Source: DATIXD01 sp035518875
Lineage (GTDB): Bacteria; Pseudomonadota; Gammaproteobacteria; Methylococcales; Methylococcaceae
DNA: 30,159 bases
Assembly (NCBI GenBank): GCA_035518875.1
Contig: DATIXD010000024.1
Location: 1-30,159, forward strand
Direction: 5' to 3'
Shown: piece by piece, positions 1 to 8,577 of the stretch
Position numbering within the stretch: the first letter of the stretch is position 1
How the letters are laid out: every line of letters starts with the position of its first letter
Made by a program: the position numbers and the translations under genes
The notes under the pieces: model-generated
Databases searched by the model: none
What the model was told of the DNA's origin: nothing
The model's input: only the letters and a program-made list of their open reading frames with translations

Positions 1-118
1 CACGACGGCGATCGGCCACGAGTCGGGAGCCCGCTGTTTGAATCTTGTCCCGGTATCAACCTCGTCTTAATTACCACCTCTCGCCAGCGCCTCTCACAAG
101 GCCCAGAAAGGCAACTAC

Positions 119-161
119 ACTTCCGGATGGATCGATCCGGAAGTTCTCTTCACCTTCCGGA
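119..161 (+). promoter_or_regulatory. structured 5' leader of the HDOD gene
   Basis: The leader holds a perfect inverted repeat: ten-base arms at 119-128 and 135-144 around a six-base loop. The 5' arm core CTTCCGGA recurs at 154-161, so the middle arm (136-143) can pair with either flanking copy. The two hairpins would be mutually exclusive. There is no T-run, so it is not a simple terminator. It lies 44-86 bases before the chosen ATG at 205. It does not match a riboswitch class that I recognise. No gene is visible in 1-204, and no clear sigma-70, sigma-54 or sigma-28 promoter was identified there. Confidence 0.4.
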
Positions 162-204
162 CCGGTTCGGGATTACCCGGCAACAACCCGTTAAGGACAT
201 CACG

Positions 205-1080
205 ATGACCGCTCGATCGCTCGCCAACGAAATCGCCACACTGAAACTCTTTTCCCTACCGGACGTCGTGTTGCGACTCAACGAATTGCTGCAATCGCCC
301 TATGCGACCAACGCCGAAATCGGCGAGGTGTTGATGAGCGATCCCGCCCTGTCCGCAAGAACGCTCAAGCTCGCCAACAGTGCTTTGTACGCTTTGTCTT
401 CCAAAGTCGAGACCATGTCGAAAGCCGTTATCCTTCTGGGTCGAAACGCGATAAGGAACCTCGCGTTCACCACCTATGTGACCCATGCGTTCAAGGGAAT
501 ACCTTCGGAATGGGTCGATATGGATCGGTTTTGGCTGAATAGCCTGGCCTGCGGGGTCATTGCCCGATCACTGGCTTTCCGGTGCAAGCTGTTCGATAAC
601 GAGCATCTGTTCATGGCCGGACTGCTGCATAAAGTCGGCAGATTGATGTTCTACTGCTCGCGGCCGGAGGAATATCGGGAGGTATTGCTTGTCAAAGACC
701 GTGGCGAAGCGGAGATGCTTCGCGCGGAGGAACGTGTTTTCGGGTTTACTCACGCCGAGCTCGGCGCCGAACTGCTCAGGCTTTGGAAATTGCCGGAAAG
801 GCTGTGCACGGTTGTCGCTCATTACCCCGCCCCTCTGGCAAGCATGGAGCACCGCCACGAAGTTGCCATCGTCCATGTCGCAAGCGTTTTGGCTTACTGC
901 ATCGAACCGGGCGTCGATATCCCTCAGGACATTGATCCCGAATCCATCGCATTCGATCACGAAACCTGGGATGTCTTGAACTTGAGTAAGGAGATCATTC
1001 CGACGGTGATCCAAGACGCGTGGGTCCAGACCTTCGAAATCCTCGAAATCATCAAACCAAACCTGACCCTCATATATTGA
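205..1080 (+). CDS. HDOD-domain signalling protein
   Basis: A 291-residue cytoplasmic protein made almost entirely of an HDOD domain, a non-catalytic relative of HD phosphohydrolases found in bacterial signalling and regulatory proteins. Visible features are the N-terminal stretch FSLPDVVLRLNELL, the DPALSARTLKLANSALY segment and the region around FMAGLLHKVGRL. There the usual metal-binding His-Asp reads His-Lys, so hydrolase activity is unlikely. I chose ATG 205 because AAGGA lies seven bases upstream; the ATG at 127 sits inside a perfect hairpin and has no ribosome site. No receiver, GGDEF or EAL domain is attached. It converges on flgL, and its position beside flagellar genes suggests, but does not prove, a role in motility or c-di-GMP signalling. 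Confidence 0.85.
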   Translation: MTARSLANEIATLKLFSLPDVVLRLNELLQSPYATNAEIGEVLMSDPALSARTLKLANSALYALSSKVETMSKAVILLGRNAIRNLAFTTYVTHAFKGIPSEWVDMDRFWLNSLACGVIARSLAFRCKLFDNEHLFMAGLLHKVGRLMFYCSRPEEYREVLLVKDRGEAEMLRAEERVFGFTHAELGAELLRLWKLPERLCTVVAHYPAPLASMEHRHEVAIVHVASVLAYCIEPGVDIPQDIDPESIAFDHETWDVLNLSKEIIPTVIQDAWVQTFEILEIIKPNLTLIY

Positions 1081-1100
1081 AGGCGGGCCAGACAGCCGGC

Positions 1101-1122
1101 GTCGCTTTCTAAGCGGCTTTTT
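1101..1122 (+). terminator. Rho-independent terminator of the HDOD gene
   Basis: The stem is GTCGCTT (1101-1107) paired with AAGCGGC (1111-1117), including one G-T wobble, with loop TCT, followed by five T (1118-1122). It starts 20 bases after the HDOD stop codon and its T-run runs into the flgL stop codon on the other strand. It reads as a terminator only on the plus strand; the minus strand has no T-run. Confidence 0.65.
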
Positions 1123-2425
1123 AGCGGAGATAGTTGAACAGGGACAAGCCCTGTACTTTCGCGTAAGCCTGCTGGGCCGCCTGCAGGGCAACCTGCTGGA
1201 CGTTAAAACGGCTGATGGCTTCGGCGTAATCCAAATCCTGCGTTTCCGAAAGGTTGGCCTGCGTATCCGTCATAAACTTCGCATTCATGTTTTCTTGCGT
1301 ATCGAGGGCGTTCAGCCGCGCGCCCACACTGGCCCTCGTATCCAATATCCGCTGCAGGGCGGTATCGATGTCCGTCAAGGAAGCGGTGACCGTATCATGG
1401 AACGGATCGGCCCCAAGGTCGGCTCCCGGTCCAGTCTGCGGGTCCGAAAATCCCGCGGCGGTCAGAAAACCGCCCGCGTCGTTGCTAATCGTCACCGTAG
1501 AGGCGGCCCCAGAAGTCGCCGAGACGAACTCGATATGTCCGGATTTGGCCTGGGCAAACACGGTTCCGTTGAGGGAGGACGAAGCAATGCCCGTGTTGAT
1601 CGCGCTGGCGAGCGCATTGGCGTTTGCGTACTTGCCCGCCGGGATCGTCACCGTGGCGGCGCTTCCGCCATCGACGGCCAGATCGAAATTCACGGGACCT
1701 CCAGAGTAAACGACGCCCGTTGAAACATCGGCTGTTCCCCGGATGGTTCCTTGCGGCACCGTGAATTTGCCGGCCAGCGCATCGGCCAAGGTGTTCAAGG
1801 TATCGAGCACGCTTTGCTTGCCGCTGCCAGTTGTGGTGGCGGCGAGACCCACCGAGGGTATATCCTCGAACACCGCGAAGCCGGAGTCTCCGTCGGCGAT
1901 GGAACACAGGGCGCCCACTTGCAGCTGTCTTTGATTGGCATCGCCCTGATAGGTATAGCCGGGCGGAATGAGCGTGCCATCGAAACGATAAGCCGGCGTC
2001 GCCGAACGGTAGCCCGAAAAAATATATTCGCCGTTGGCGTTCTTGGTATTGGCGAGACCCAGCATTTCATCCCGAAGCTGCAGTACCTCTTGACCGATTG
2101 CCTGTCGGTCCTGTGTCGTCAGTGTGTCGTTCACGCTCTGTACCGCCAGTTCCCGCGCCCGCTGCAAGACATTGTCGGCGCTCTCTAAAGTGGAATCCTC
2201 AAACTCCAGCCGGTTGCGCCCCGTTTGCAGGGTACTTTGGTATTGACGGTTGCTCTCTAGCGTCTCGGTCAGATCGAGCGCGCGCACAGCGCCGGCTGGA
2301 TCATCTGAGGGCGTGAGTATGCGCTGGCCGGTGGAAAGTTGGAGTTGCGTTTTCGACAGCTTGGTCTGCTGATCGAGCATAGCGTTAATGCCGAGTTGCT
2401 GCGCTAAGGATGTTGAGATGCGCAT
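1121..2425 (-). CDS. flgL: flagellar hook-filament junction protein FlgL (HAP3)
   Basis: A 434-residue structural protein that, with FlgK, joins hook to filament after export through the flagellar type III apparatus. The flagellin-like N-terminal helix (MRISTSLAQQLGINAMLDQQ, then STGQRILTPSDDPAGAVRA) and the C-terminal helix (QQVALQAAQQAYAKVQGLSL) are both intact, as the coiled-coil core needs. It is longer than the enteric protein (about 317 residues); the extra length is in the central domains at about residues 160-330, rich in Gly, Ala, Thr and Ser. It begins two bases after the flgK stop, with AGGAG in the end of flgK, so it is co-transcribed with flgK, probably from the sigma-28-type promoter upstream of flgK. 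Confidence 0.95.
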   Translation of the reverse strand: MRISTSLAQQLGINAMLDQQTKLSKTQLQLSTGQRILTPSDDPAGAVRALDLTETLESNRQYQSTLQTGRNRLEFEDSTLESADNVLQRARELAVQSVNDTLTTQDRQAIGQEVLQLRDEMLGLANTKNANGEYIFSGYRSATPAYRFDGTLIPPGYTYQGDANQRQLQVGALCSIADGDSGFAVFEDIPSVGLAATTTGSGKQSVLDTLNTLADALAGKFTVPQGTIRGTADVSTGVVYSGGPVNFDLAVDGGSAATVTIPAGKYANANALASAINTGIASSSLNGTVFAQAKSGHIEFVSATSGAASTVTISNDAGGFLTAAGFSDPQTGPGADLGADPFHDTVTASLTDIDTALQRILDTRASVGARLNALDTQENMNAKFMTDTQANLSETQDLDYAEAISRFNVQQVALQAAQQAYAKVQGLSLFNYLR

Positions 2426-2427
2426 GA

Positions 2428-4092
2428 CTAACTCCTGACCGCGCCGATCAGCGCATCGAACGTGCTATTGACCACGGTGATCAACTGCGCCGCCGCCTGA
2501 TAGGACTGCTGAAATTTAACGAGGTTGGCCGCCTCCTCGTCCAGATTGACGCCGGAAACCGAATCGCGTTGCTGAGTGGCGTTATCCAGCAGGTTTTTTT
2601 GCGCCGTGCTGTTGATTTCGGCGGCATGTGTCAGTGATCCCACATCACCGACGATCGCAGTATATGCGTCCTGGTAACTCGCCTTGCCATTGAGCAGCTT
2701 CGGGGCTGTTTGCAGGGCCGCCAGCGCAAGCGCATTGCGATTGTCGCCTGGACCTGCATATGGAGTGGCAGCCGCTGCAATCTGGCGAGGATCGGTCAGA
2801 TTCATGGCGATCTGGTCCGCTGCGGCCCGAGTCGGGCGGATTAGAAAGCTGCTGGTCGAACTCGCTCCGGTCAATTGGATATCTAAACCATCTACGCTGT
2901 TTGTGCCCGAAAAGTCTCCCGTGGCATTCCTTGCTACCACTTGATTATCGCTCAGTCGGGTCAGGGTATAAGTAGAGGTACCATCGAAATCCAAGCGGTA
3001 GTCGCTGGCCTGCAATTGGTTCGCGTCCCTGTAGTTGACGCTAACGGTCCCGGTGGAACCGCTTTTGGGAAAAATCGTTCCGCTGTAACTAACGGTGGGT
3101 TCGGCAAAAAAATCAACCCCAGGTTGTCCGGTCAAATCGGAACCAAGTTGATGCTGGGTGTTGAACTGGGTGGCAAGCCCGACGGCGATCCGCCCCAGGG
3201 CATTTTGCGCCGGATCGAGCACGCGGTTAGCGAAGTCCAACAGTCCGCCGATCTCGCCCCCGCTGAGACTGTCAGTGATCAACACCGAACCGGTGCCGCC
3301 GGCGGACAAGGCGATGTCCTTCTGATTGGAATCGTAGGCCGAATTTTGCACTTTAAGGGTGTTGGCGGTTGCCCCCATCACAAGCGACTGCCCTTTGCCG
3401 ATGAAGACGTTCAGGGATCCATCATCCTGAGCAACCACCTGTGTGTCGATTTGCTGCGAGAGTTTTTCCAAGAGCAGATTGCGCTGATCCAGTAGATCAT
3501 TGGGTGGTTGTTTACCTCCGCCTTGTCCCAGCGACACCACGATTTGCTGATTGAACGCGGCGATGCCGCCCGCCAGCGTGTTGATTTCATCGACGCTGCT
3601 CGACAGGCCTTGATTCATCTGGTCCCGCAAGTCGTCCATCTGACCGTTGAGCGTTTTAAAGGTCTGGGTCAGCGTTTGGCCTTGTGTGATCATCACCTGC
3701 CGCGCGGCGATGGATGTGGGGTCGTTGGCGACGCCTTGCACCGCGTTGAAGAACGCTTGCAACGAAGGGCTCAGGCCAGTGTCCTGATCGGCGATGATGT
3801 TATCGATCTGGGTGGCCATACGGTGATAGGCATCCACCCCGGCATAAGTTGAGGTGCTGGTTCTGACTTGGGTGTTCAGGAAATCATCGTAGCTGCGTGT
3901 GATCGAAGCGACATCCACGCCGTTGCCCATGAACCCCGCGCCAGTAAACTGCGGCAGCCGTTCAGTGAGTTCAGCCTTCTGCCGGCTGTAACCCTCGGTG
4001 TTAACGTTGGCGATATTGTGGCCAGTAGTCGCCAAGTTGCGTTGAAACGCCATGAGCCCAGAAGTGGCTATGCCCAATAATCCCGTCGTCAT
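2428..4092 (-). CDS. flgK: flagellar hook-associated protein FlgK (HAP1)
   Basis: A 554-residue hook-filament junction protein, exported and assembled on the hook tip before FlgL. The N terminus carries the axial-protein signature (SGLMAFQRNLATTGHNIANV, then NTEGYSRQ) and the C terminus the matching helix (GVNLDEEAANLVKFQQSYQA, then AAQLITVVNSTFDALIG). Length is normal for the family. GGGGAG precedes the ATG. The 93-base gap to flgJ is the widest inside the flg cluster on this strand and contains a sigma-28-like promoter, so flgKL can be expressed as a late class while also being read through from flgB. Confidence 0.96.
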   Translation of the reverse strand: MTTGLLGIATSGLMAFQRNLATTGHNIANVNTEGYSRQKAELTERLPQFTGAGFMGNGVDVASITRSYDDFLNTQVRTSTSTYAGVDAYHRMATQIDNIIADQDTGLSPSLQAFFNAVQGVANDPTSIAARQVMITQGQTLTQTFKTLNGQMDDLRDQMNQGLSSSVDEINTLAGGIAAFNQQIVVSLGQGGGKQPPNDLLDQRNLLLEKLSQQIDTQVVAQDDGSLNVFIGKGQSLVMGATANTLKVQNSAYDSNQKDIALSAGGTGSVLITDSLSGGEIGGLLDFANRVLDPAQNALGRIAVGLATQFNTQHQLGSDLTGQPGVDFFAEPTVSYSGTIFPKSGSTGTVSVNYRDANQLQASDYRLDFDGTSTYTLTRLSDNQVVARNATGDFSGTNSVDGLDIQLTGASSTSSFLIRPTRAAADQIAMNLTDPRQIAAAATPYAGPGDNRNALALAALQTAPKLLNGKASYQDAYTAIVGDVGSLTHAAEINSTAQKNLLDNATQQRDSVSGVNLDEEAANLVKFQQSYQAAAQLITVVNSTFDALIGAVRS

Positions 4093-4149
4093 GGCTGGAT
4101 TCTCCCCAATCTGATTCTCACATTTTCCGGTTTCGAGCTACCACAAATG

Positions 4150-4177
4150 TTATCGGCCTGGACCAGCCAATGCTTTA
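4150..4177 (-). promoter_or_regulatory. sigma-28 (FliA)-type promoter of flgKL
   Basis: On the minus strand the -35 TAAAG (its TAAA core at 4177-4174) is followed by the -10 GCCGATAA (4157-4150). The -10 matches the FliA consensus at all eight positions. The gap between TAAA and GCCGATAA is 16 bases, one more than the usual 15. Transcription would start near 4142, leaving about 50 bases before the flgK ATG. In gammaproteobacteria flgKL commonly have such a late promoter in addition to readthrough. Confidence 0.7.
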
Positions 4178-4185
4178 AATGCCGC

Positions 4186-5151
4186 TCACGCGACAGTCAA
4201 CCCTTCAAAAGCGCTATGTCCGTTATAGATCGACATGATCTTCCGCGCGTAATTCGGATCGCTCGCATAGCCCGCCTTTTGCAAAGAGGCGATGAAACGT
4301 TGCGGATTGTCAGCGTTTTCCAGGGCCTTTGCGTAACGCGGATTGGCCTTGAGGAAGCCCACATAGTCGCGGAAACTGTCCGCGTAGCTGTCGTAAGAAC
4401 GGAAAGCCGCACGCCTTTTTACCGCCAGACCGTCTTCAAATTCCAAAGTCTGCATGGCGATGCTCCGGCCCTCCCAACTCCGGTCGGCCTTGATGCCGAA
4501 AAGATTATGGCTCTCCCTGCCGTCGGCTGTGCGGACCATGGCCTTGCCCCAACCCGATTCCAGGGCAGCCTGGGCCAACAGCATCTTAGGATCCACGCCC
4601 AGTTCAGCCGCAGCTTCCTGAGCATGAGGCCATAGGGTGCTGACGAACTCTTTGGGACTATCGAATTTTCCTTGCGTTCCGGGTGCATTGGCCGCATGCG
4701 GAGAAGGCACTTGCATGAGCTTTCCGATGCTTTTCGCCGCAGCCCTGCGCTCATCCATCGTCGTATCCGCTGTTTCGCCGTAAAGGTTCGTTACGGCATC
4801 ATTGCGGTAGTCCTGCAAGGTTTTGCCGGGCAACTCGCTTTCGGCAGCTTTCTTACCGCTCAACTGCTGCACCAGCATGTCGGCAAGACCCAGTCTGGAT
4901 TGTTTCCCCAGTTCCACGGCCATCTGTTGATCGTACATGTCCCGGTATAACCGGCTGTGATTGTTATCCAGCAACCCCGATTCCTGGGTGGCGCTGCGCA
5001 TACTTTTCAAAGCCATCTGGATGAAAATGGACTCAAACTGCTTAGCCGTTTCCTTCAACGCCTCGGGCGAATTGTTCTTTGCCTGGCCACGCAGTTGAGC
5101 CAAACCCTTGAAGTCGGTGTATACATCGGCCATGCCGTTTTGCTTAATCAT
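4186..5151 (-). CDS. flgJ: rod-capping protein and peptidoglycan hydrolase FlgJ
   Basis: A two-domain periplasmic protein of 321 residues. Residues 1-100 are the rod-assembly scaffold (ETAKQFESIFIQMALKSMRS, then MYDQQMAVELGKQSRLGLAD). Residues about 165-315 are a glucosaminidase/GH73 domain that opens the peptidoglycan for the rod, with the catalytic Glu198 in AALESGWG and the HNLFGIKAD motif following. This full form is usual in beta- and gammaproteobacteria. Two ATGs compete, at 5157 and 5151. The sequence AGGCGG abuts the first but lies six bases before the second, so I chose 5151. It follows flgI almost directly. Confidence 0.93.
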   Translation of the reverse strand: MIKQNGMADVYTDFKGLAQLRGQAKNNSPEALKETAKQFESIFIQMALKSMRSATQESGLLDNNHSRLYRDMYDQQMAVELGKQSRLGLADMLVQQLSGKKAAESELPGKTLQDYRNDAVTNLYGETADTTMDERRAAAKSIGKLMQVPSPHAANAPGTQGKFDSPKEFVSTLWPHAQEAAAELGVDPKMLLAQAALESGWGKAMVRTADGRESHNLFGIKADRSWEGRSIAMQTLEFEDGLAVKRRAAFRSYDSYADSFRDYVGFLKANPRYAKALENADNPQRFIASLQKAGYASDPNYARKIMSIYNGHSAFEGLTVA

Positions 5152-5161
5152 AGCCATCCGC

Positions 5162-6268
5162 CTAAATCACAATCAGTTCGGCGCGAAGCGCTCCGGCGCT
5201 TTTCAGAGCTTCGAGAATCGCCACCAGATCGCTGGGAGCCGCGCCCACCTTGTTAACGGCCTTGACAATTTCATCCAGGGACACGCCGGGATCGAATACG
5301 AACATGCGGTTGCCCTCTTCCTTCACATTGATGTCAGAACGCGGAACGATGGCGGTGTCCCCGTTCGAAAAAGGCCCCGGCTGGCTCACCGTCGGCTTTT
5401 CGCTGATGGTGACGGTGAGATTGCCGTGGGACACCGCCGCCGGCTGCACACGTACATTGCTACTGATGACAACGGTGCCGGTACGGGAGTTGACGATAAT
5501 TTTCGCCGGTGCCTCTCCCGGGCTGACTTCCAGATTCTCGATCATGGCGGTGAACGATACTCGCTGAGCCGGATCACGGGGCGCGCCAACCTGGATCGAG
5601 GACGCGTCTATGGGCCTAGCGAGACCGCCCCCATAGGTCTTGTTGATCTCCTCGGCGATCCGGCTGGCGGTGGTGAAATCCGGCGCATGCAGGTTGAGCA
5701 CCAGGTTCCCTCCTTGGGCAAAGCCAGTCGACACTTCGCGCTCAACAATGGCTCCATTGGGGATCCGTCCCGTACTGGGCACGTTAACCGTAATCTTGGA
5801 GCCATCCTGCCCAGTGGCGCTCAGGCCCCCAACCACCAGGTTGCCTTGAGCGATGGCGTATATCTGCCCGTCCGCGCCCTTCATCGGCGTCATCAAAAGA
5901 CTACCGCCTCGCAGGCTCTTGGAATCGCCGAGGGAGGAAACCGTCACGTCGATCTGCTGACCGGGCTTGTAGAAGGGCGGCAGGTCGGCATGCACGGAAA
6001 CCGCCGCAACATTCTTCGATTTCAAGTTGGTCGCGGACGGCAGCATGGTGACGCCCAGCTGAAGCAGCATATTGCGCAGGGTCTGGCTGGTGAAAAGGTT
6101 CTTGTCGCCGGTGCCGGTGAGTCCAACCACCAGGCCATAGCCGATCAACTGGTTAGTCCGAACGCCCGCAACCGAAGCGATATCTTTGACACGCTCGGCC
6201 TGAGCGCAAAAAGACAAAATCATAAGCACCGCCATGAACGTCAGACTTTGCGAATTTGTGTTGCGCAT
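5162..6268 (-). CDS. flgI: flagellar P-ring protein FlgI
   Basis: A 368-residue periplasmic protein that forms the P ring around the rod in the peptidoglycan layer. It has a Sec signal peptide (hydrophobic LTFMAVLMILSF, likely cleavage after AQA) followed by the family start ERVKDIASVAGVRTNQLIGY and GLVVGLTGTGDKN. The C terminus (DLVAILEALKSAGALRAELI) is also typical. The reading frame is open up to 6436, but the ATG at 6268 is preceded by GGAG at good distance and gives exactly the mature signal peptide, so the longer form is rejected. It begins 25 bases after flgH; FlgA (window plus strand) is its assembly chaperone. Confidence 0.96.
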   Translation of the reverse strand: MRNTNSQSLTFMAVLMILSFCAQAERVKDIASVAGVRTNQLIGYGLVVGLTGTGDKNLFTSQTLRNMLLQLGVTMLPSATNLKSKNVAAVSVHADLPPFYKPGQQIDVTVSSLGDSKSLRGGSLLMTPMKGADGQIYAIAQGNLVVGGLSATGQDGSKITVNVPSTGRIPNGAIVEREVSTGFAQGGNLVLNLHAPDFTTASRIAEEINKTYGGGLARPIDASSIQVGAPRDPAQRVSFTAMIENLEVSPGEAPAKIIVNSRTGTVVISSNVRVQPAAVSHGNLTVTISEKPTVSQPGPFSNGDTAIVPRSDINVKEEGNRMFVFDPGVSLDEIVKAVNKVGAAPSDLVAILEALKSAGALRAELIVI

Positions 6269-6293
6269 GGGGGTTCTCCGGGATACGGGCCAA

Positions 6294-6971
6294 CTAGAAT
6301 GGGAACAGGATGCTGGTAAATAGCCGTTGCAACCAGCCCATCCGGTTCGCATCAGCGATGACCCCTTCGCCGTTGTAAACCATGGTGGCGTCGGCCACCT
6401 TGGTCGAATCCACCGAGTTGCTGGTATCGATATCAACGGGACGCACGATGCCGGAGAGCTTGATGTACTCGTTCCCCTGATTCAGCCCCACCCGCTTCTC
6501 GCCCTGTACTCTTAAATAGCCATTGGGCAACACCTCGACCACACTGACCGGGATAGTACCCTTAAGGGCGTTGCTTTGATTGCTTGCGCCATCGCCTTTA
6601 AACTGGTTTGTGGATTCCAGGCTGCTGGCTACGTCGTAACCCAAGATTTGAGCGCCTTCCTGCCCCATGAGCATGGGCGCTTTGACTTTGGTAACGGCGC
6701 TCCGATCCGCCTTGGTGTTGGCGTCCTTCTGGGCGTTGGTTTGCTCGACGAGTCTGATTGTCAGAATATCGCCGACTCGCCGCGCCTTGACGTCCTCGAA
6801 CAGGCGGACGTCGTTACCGGATTGAAAAATCGAGCCTAGATGCGGTTGCGGGGAGATCATGTCCTCGGGACGCGCCGGCGCATAGGCCGGATCCCGGCTC
6901 GGTGGTGGGTTAAGGATGGATGCGCAGCCGGCCAAATGGCAGGCGAACAGCAACGATAGCAGGCTTTTCAT
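6294..6971 (-). CDS. flgH: flagellar L-ring lipoprotein FlgH
   Basis: A 225-residue outer-membrane lipoprotein that forms the L ring. The N terminus is a lipoprotein signal peptide with lipobox LAGC, the lipidated Cys being residue 16. The mature part contains the family motifs GSIFQSGNDVRLFEDVKARR, VGDILTIRLVEQTNAQKDAN and the closing SGIVRPVDIDTSNSVDSTKV region. Length is standard. It starts 14 bases after the flgG stop. Confidence 0.96.
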   Translation of the reverse strand: MKSLLSLLFACHLAGCASILNPPPSRDPAYAPARPEDMISPQPHLGSIFQSGNDVRLFEDVKARRVGDILTIRLVEQTNAQKDANTKADRSAVTKVKAPMLMGQEGAQILGYDVASSLESTNQFKGDGASNQSNALKGTIPVSVVEVLPNGYLRVQGEKRVGLNQGNEYIKLSGIVRPVDIDTSNSVDSTKVADATMVYNGEGVIADANRMGWLQRLFTSILFPF

Positions 6972-6985
6972 GGCATCATCTGCCC

Positions 6986-7774
6986 TTAGAGGGTATTGGA
7001 CGCGAAGCCCAACATTTCATCCGTGGTTTGAATGGCTTTCGAATTCATTTCGTAAGCGCGTTGGGTTTCAATCATGTTGACCAGTTCCTCCACAACGTTG
7101 ACATTGGATGTCTCCAGCGAACCCTGCACGACTTTGCCGAAACTGTCTTCACCCGGCGTACCGATAATGGGCGAGCCACTGGACACCGACTCGCGGTAGA
7201 GATTTTCGCCGACCGGCTCCAAGCCCACGGGATTGATAAAATCCGCGAGCTGGAGGTTGCCCACCTGGCTAGGCGTCGCGCTGCCGGGCTGCAGCACGGA
7301 AACCGTCCCGTCCACGCCAACGGTAACGCTGATCGCATCCTGAGGAATGGTAATGGCTGGGTCGAGTGTATAACCGCCATTGGTTACCAATTGGCCCGTC
7401 GAGTCCATTTTGAAGGAACCGTCGCGGGTATAGGCAATATCGCCATTGGGCATGAGAATCTGGAAAAAGCCACGGCCGTTGACGGCCATATCCAGCGAGT
7501 TTCCCGTCTGAACAATGTTGCCCTGGGTGTGGATTTTTTCGGTGGCGACCGTCCTGACGCCGGTGCCCAATTGCAGACCGGAAGGCAGGGTGGTGTTCTG
7601 CGTCGATTGCGCCCCGACCTGCCGGACGTTCTGATAGAGCAGGTCCTCGAACATCGCCCGCTCCTTTTTGAAACCGGTGGTGTTGACGTTGGCGAGATTG
7701 TGCGAGATCACCGACATGTGAGTTTGCTGGGCATCCAAGCCGGTCTTGGCGATCCAAAGCGAAGGCGTGGTCAT
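6986..7774 (-). CDS. flgG: flagellar distal rod protein FlgG
   Basis: A 262-residue axial protein of the distal rod. The N terminus shows the rod signature HNLANVNTTGFKKERAMFED followed by LLYQ, and the C terminus has EELVNMIETQRAYEMNSKAI. The ATG at 7774 has GGAGG eight bases upstream and gives the standard family length; the frame is open to 7801 but the extra nine residues have no support. FlgG stacks on FlgB, FlgC and FlgF and connects to the hook. It lies between flgF and flgH in the usual gene order. Confidence 0.96.
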   Translation of the reverse strand: MTTPSLWIAKTGLDAQQTHMSVISHNLANVNTTGFKKERAMFEDLLYQNVRQVGAQSTQNTTLPSGLQLGTGVRTVATEKIHTQGNIVQTGNSLDMAVNGRGFFQILMPNGDIAYTRDGSFKMDSTGQLVTNGGYTLDPAITIPQDAISVTVGVDGTVSVLQPGSATPSQVGNLQLADFINPVGLEPVGENLYRESVSSGSPIIGTPGEDSFGKVVQGSLETSNVNVVEELVNMIETQRAYEMNSKAIQTTDEMLGFASNTL

Positions 7775-7811
7775 TGTTTTATCCTCCGGGCTCACGCCCA
7801 TTTATTGCGTT

Positions 7812-8552
7812 CTATCCAATCTGCATGATCCGGGCGCTGGAGGCGCCAATATCCTCTACGGTTTTCATCATCTTGATCTGCATCTCGTACTGGCGCTGGA
7901 GCTCGATCATCTGCACCATTTCCTCCACGGCGCTGACGTTGCTCGTCTCCAGTGCGCCGGTCGTCAACTTGGTCTCTGCGCTGAGCTCTGCCTGCCGCCC
8001 ATCGGCGAGGCGCATCAGACCATCCTCGCCTTTTTGCAGCTCGTCCTTGGCAGGCTTGACCAGTTTGATCTGGTCCACCACCGCCAGAGCCGTCCCGTTA
8101 CCGCCTTGAGGAATGATACTGATCGTCCCGTCGGCTCCGATTTCCACCTTCTGCGCAGGCGGCACCGCAATCGGCCCAGCATTGCCGATGACCGGCAATC
8201 CTGTGCCTGTCAGCAACTGCCCCTGTTCGGTGATATGCAAGTCCCCTGCCCTCGTGTAGGCTTCGCTGCCGTCTTTGGCCTGCACCGCAATCCAGCCCTC
8301 GCCATTGATAGCCACGTCAAGATCCCGTCCAGTGGTTTCCAGTGATCCAGTGGACAAATCGACGCCGGGACGTTCAGTCATCGCATACACCCGGCTGGGA
8401 TAACCCGGGCCGAAAACCGGCTGGCTTCGAAACTGCTCCAGATCGGCGCGAAACGCTGTGGTATTGACGTTCGCCAGGTTGTTAGAATTGGAAGCCTGCG
8501 CCAGCATGATCTGCTTAGCGCCGCTCATAGCGATGTAAAGACTGCGGTCCAT
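7812..8552 (-). CDS. flgF: flagellar proximal rod protein FlgF
   Basis: A 246-residue rod protein of the FlgF/FlgG family. It starts MDRSLYIAMSGAKQIMLAQA and then SNSNNLANVNTTAFRADLEQ, which distinguishes FlgF from FlgG. The C terminus has AVEEMVQMIELQRQYEMQIK. A purine-rich GAGAGGAG site precedes the ATG. The gene sits 25 bases after flgE. Confidence 0.95.
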   Translation of the reverse strand: MDRSLYIAMSGAKQIMLAQASNSNNLANVNTTAFRADLEQFRSQPVFGPGYPSRVYAMTERPGVDLSTGSLETTGRDLDVAINGEGWIAVQAKDGSEAYTRAGDLHITEQGQLLTGTGLPVIGNAGPIAVPPAQKVEIGADGTISIIPQGGNGTALAVVDQIKLVKPAKDELQKGEDGLMRLADGRQAELSAETKLTTGALETSNVSAVEEMVQMIELQRQYEMQIKMMKTVEDIGASSARIMQIG

Positions 8553-8577
8553 GGCGTCTACTCCTCTCGCTTAAACC

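Noticed and set aside
5108..6319. A 403-codon plus-strand open frame
   Set aside because: It is the complement of flgI and the start of flgJ, has no ribosome site and shows no family features.
6269..6436. N-terminal extension of FlgI
   Set aside because: The extra 56 residues are Trp/Arg-rich, overlap flgH and would bury the clear Sec signal peptide that starts at 6268.
6920..7828. A 302-codon plus-strand open frame opposite flgG
   Set aside because: It mirrors flgG codon by codon and lacks any domain; flgG is certain.
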